A stretch of 64,000 bases of DNA from Neodiprion pinetum (taxonomy: Eukaryota > Arthropoda > Insecta > Hymenoptera > Diprionidae): positions 26,812,778-26,876,777 of the forward strand of contig NC_060237.1 of NCBI RefSeq assembly GCF_021155775.2, in the 5' to 3' direction. A program made the position numbers and the translations under genes. Every line of letters starts with the position of its first letter. The first letter of the stretch is position 1. Below the pieces are notes generated by a model. That model did not search any database, was not told where the DNA came from, and worked only from the letters and a program-made list of their open reading frames with translations. Below are positions 62,953 through 64,000 of this stretch, piece by piece.

Positions 62953-64000
62953 ATGGCAGTCAGCGTATCGTTCCACAAAAATGTCTCTCTTCTTACGCAA
63001 CTTGTGTCCCCGAACGAAGCTTTTAGACGGCATTTTCGAGAGGTATGGAAATTGATTTGTTGCCAAGTGATGTAGCCTTCAGTTTTTGTGAATATAACCT
63101 CTCTAGTTTGTTGTCCGTCTACCGTCTCGATACTATCAAAAAAATTCAGCTGATACATTGTTCTTACTGTGAACTGCTGATTTAGTGAAAATTTACTAAC
63201 CTGTTACTTCTATCTAGTTAATTTTATTTTCCAGGGAATGTTTGACAAGCCGAACACTACAGGCTTCATTCACGTATCTCACTATCTCCTTACGATATAT
63301 GATTCGGAACGGTTTAGAAAATTGGTGGAGTGGCCAATAGTTTGTAAGAAGAGTGAGAGCAAGTACAGAAGCGATGTTAAAGATTTTATAGGCATCGTTG
63401 CAACCGAGCATCCCGAGGCTGGCCTTCCCTCAATATTGGGCACGTATTTGTTGCACGCTGGAGGTACAAAGTTTATCAACGTCATGTGGAAGCTCTCACA
63501 GGTTGTCCTTTATGTATATATCGAACGTGAATGTAAGTTATATTTTGATTTCAATTCTTTTAATTTACTTACTTGGCCTTGTTATGTTAAATTTGATTCC
63601 TATCTCATTTACTCCGTTGAATTCAGTTGCCGTTACTGTTGATGTATGTACTATACATTTATATTGTACACACATATATCTACACTCTGTATTGTATACT
63701 GACATTGAGGAAACCGAATCTGACCTACACGTATGTATTCTAATACCGAGTGAGTGTGTGAGAAGCAAGAGTGTTGTTTTTCTGTACACAGAGTTGAATA
63801 GAGTCGAAAACAAGATCACAGGCAAAGCGCCACGAATGTCTGGTGTTGTCCCGAATATTCAAATATTAACTCTTAACGTATTTCTATATAATAAATATAC
63901 CAATAGAATTATTGGAGCCTCATTTTTCCCAACCATTCTAACAGTTACAATATTTACTTACGTTATATTGAGAAGCTTGGCATGTAAAAAGCTATGCTCA
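62953..64000 (+). CDS. HAUS6: HAUS augmin-like complex subunit 6, N-terminal part
   Basis: Exon 1 (62953-63042, 30 codons starting MAVSVSFHKN) joins in phase 0 to exon 2 (63235-63532), which ends at a GTAAGT donor in phase 1. The next exon lies beyond the window or was not found before 64000; a CAG near 63790 gives an immediate stop and is not used. The joined start reads through GMFDKPNTTGFIHVSHYLL, the HAUS6 N-terminal signature (MFDK...F..IS.FL in vertebrates), and GGTKFINVMWKLSQ. HAUS6 is a subunit of augmin, which recruits gamma-tubulin to spindle microtubules for branching nucleation. The Drosophila counterpart is dgt6. About 130 of several hundred residues are present, so the gene is partial because of the window edge. 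Confidence 0.9.

Noticed and set aside
63785..63850. Possible third HAUS6 exon after a CAG near 63790
   Set aside because: Joining it to exon 2 in the required phase gives an immediate TAG stop.
1..64000. tRNA, rRNA, snRNA and CRISPR features
   Set aside because: I looked for tRNA arm motifs such as GGTTCGAATCC and for conserved RNA signatures and saw no complete candidate; no spaced direct repeats resembling a CRISPR array are present.

Overview
This is a nuclear window from an arthropod, most likely an insect and probably a hymenopteran. Genes are split by GT-AG introns. The background is AT-rich with many homopolymer and TA/TAA microsatellites. The recognisable proteins are animal or insect types: snake-like serine proteases, a PP1 glycogen-targeting subunit, tankyrase and the augmin subunit HAUS6. 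The order-level call is inference; no species can be named from sequence alone.

Layout. (1) 1-8 kb: a serine-protease cluster. It has a clip-domain protease running off the left edge on the minus strand with a frameshift, a second minus-strand copy that is a clear pseudogene, and an intact plus-strand protease of 315 aa that has lost the clip exon. Between the last two sits an intronless ORF of 170 aa that resembles the bacterial ParB/sulfiredoxin-fold domain. It lies beside a diverged, inverted C-terminal fragment of itself and two inverted arms of about 230 bp that are almost identical. (2) 8-26.6 kb: gene-poor DNA. It holds one good candidate terminal exon near 22.9 kb with a possible long 3'UTR, and weaker candidate minus-strand exons at 13.5-17.4 kb. 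(3) 26.6-29.1 kb: a two-coding-exon PP1 regulatory subunit 3 gene with an RVxF motif and a CBM21 domain. (4) 29-56 kb: about 27 kb with no recognisable gene. It contains microsatellites and two hairpin or MITE-like elements, at 45.8 and 47.6 kb. (5) 56.2-62.2 kb: a complete tankyrase gene, 12 coding exons and 1191 aa, all splice phases consistent. (6) 62.95 kb to the right edge: the start of HAUS6, head to head with tankyrase across about 0.7 kb.

The proteases belong to the extracellular cascade type used in immunity and development. Tankyrase (poly-ADP-ribosylation in Wnt signalling and spindle function) and HAUS6 (spindle microtubule nucleation) share a divergent promoter region. The most unusual locus is the ParB-like gene at 5.19-5.70 kb, a candidate lateral transfer from bacteria that has picked up eukaryotic expression signals and undergone local duplication and inversion.
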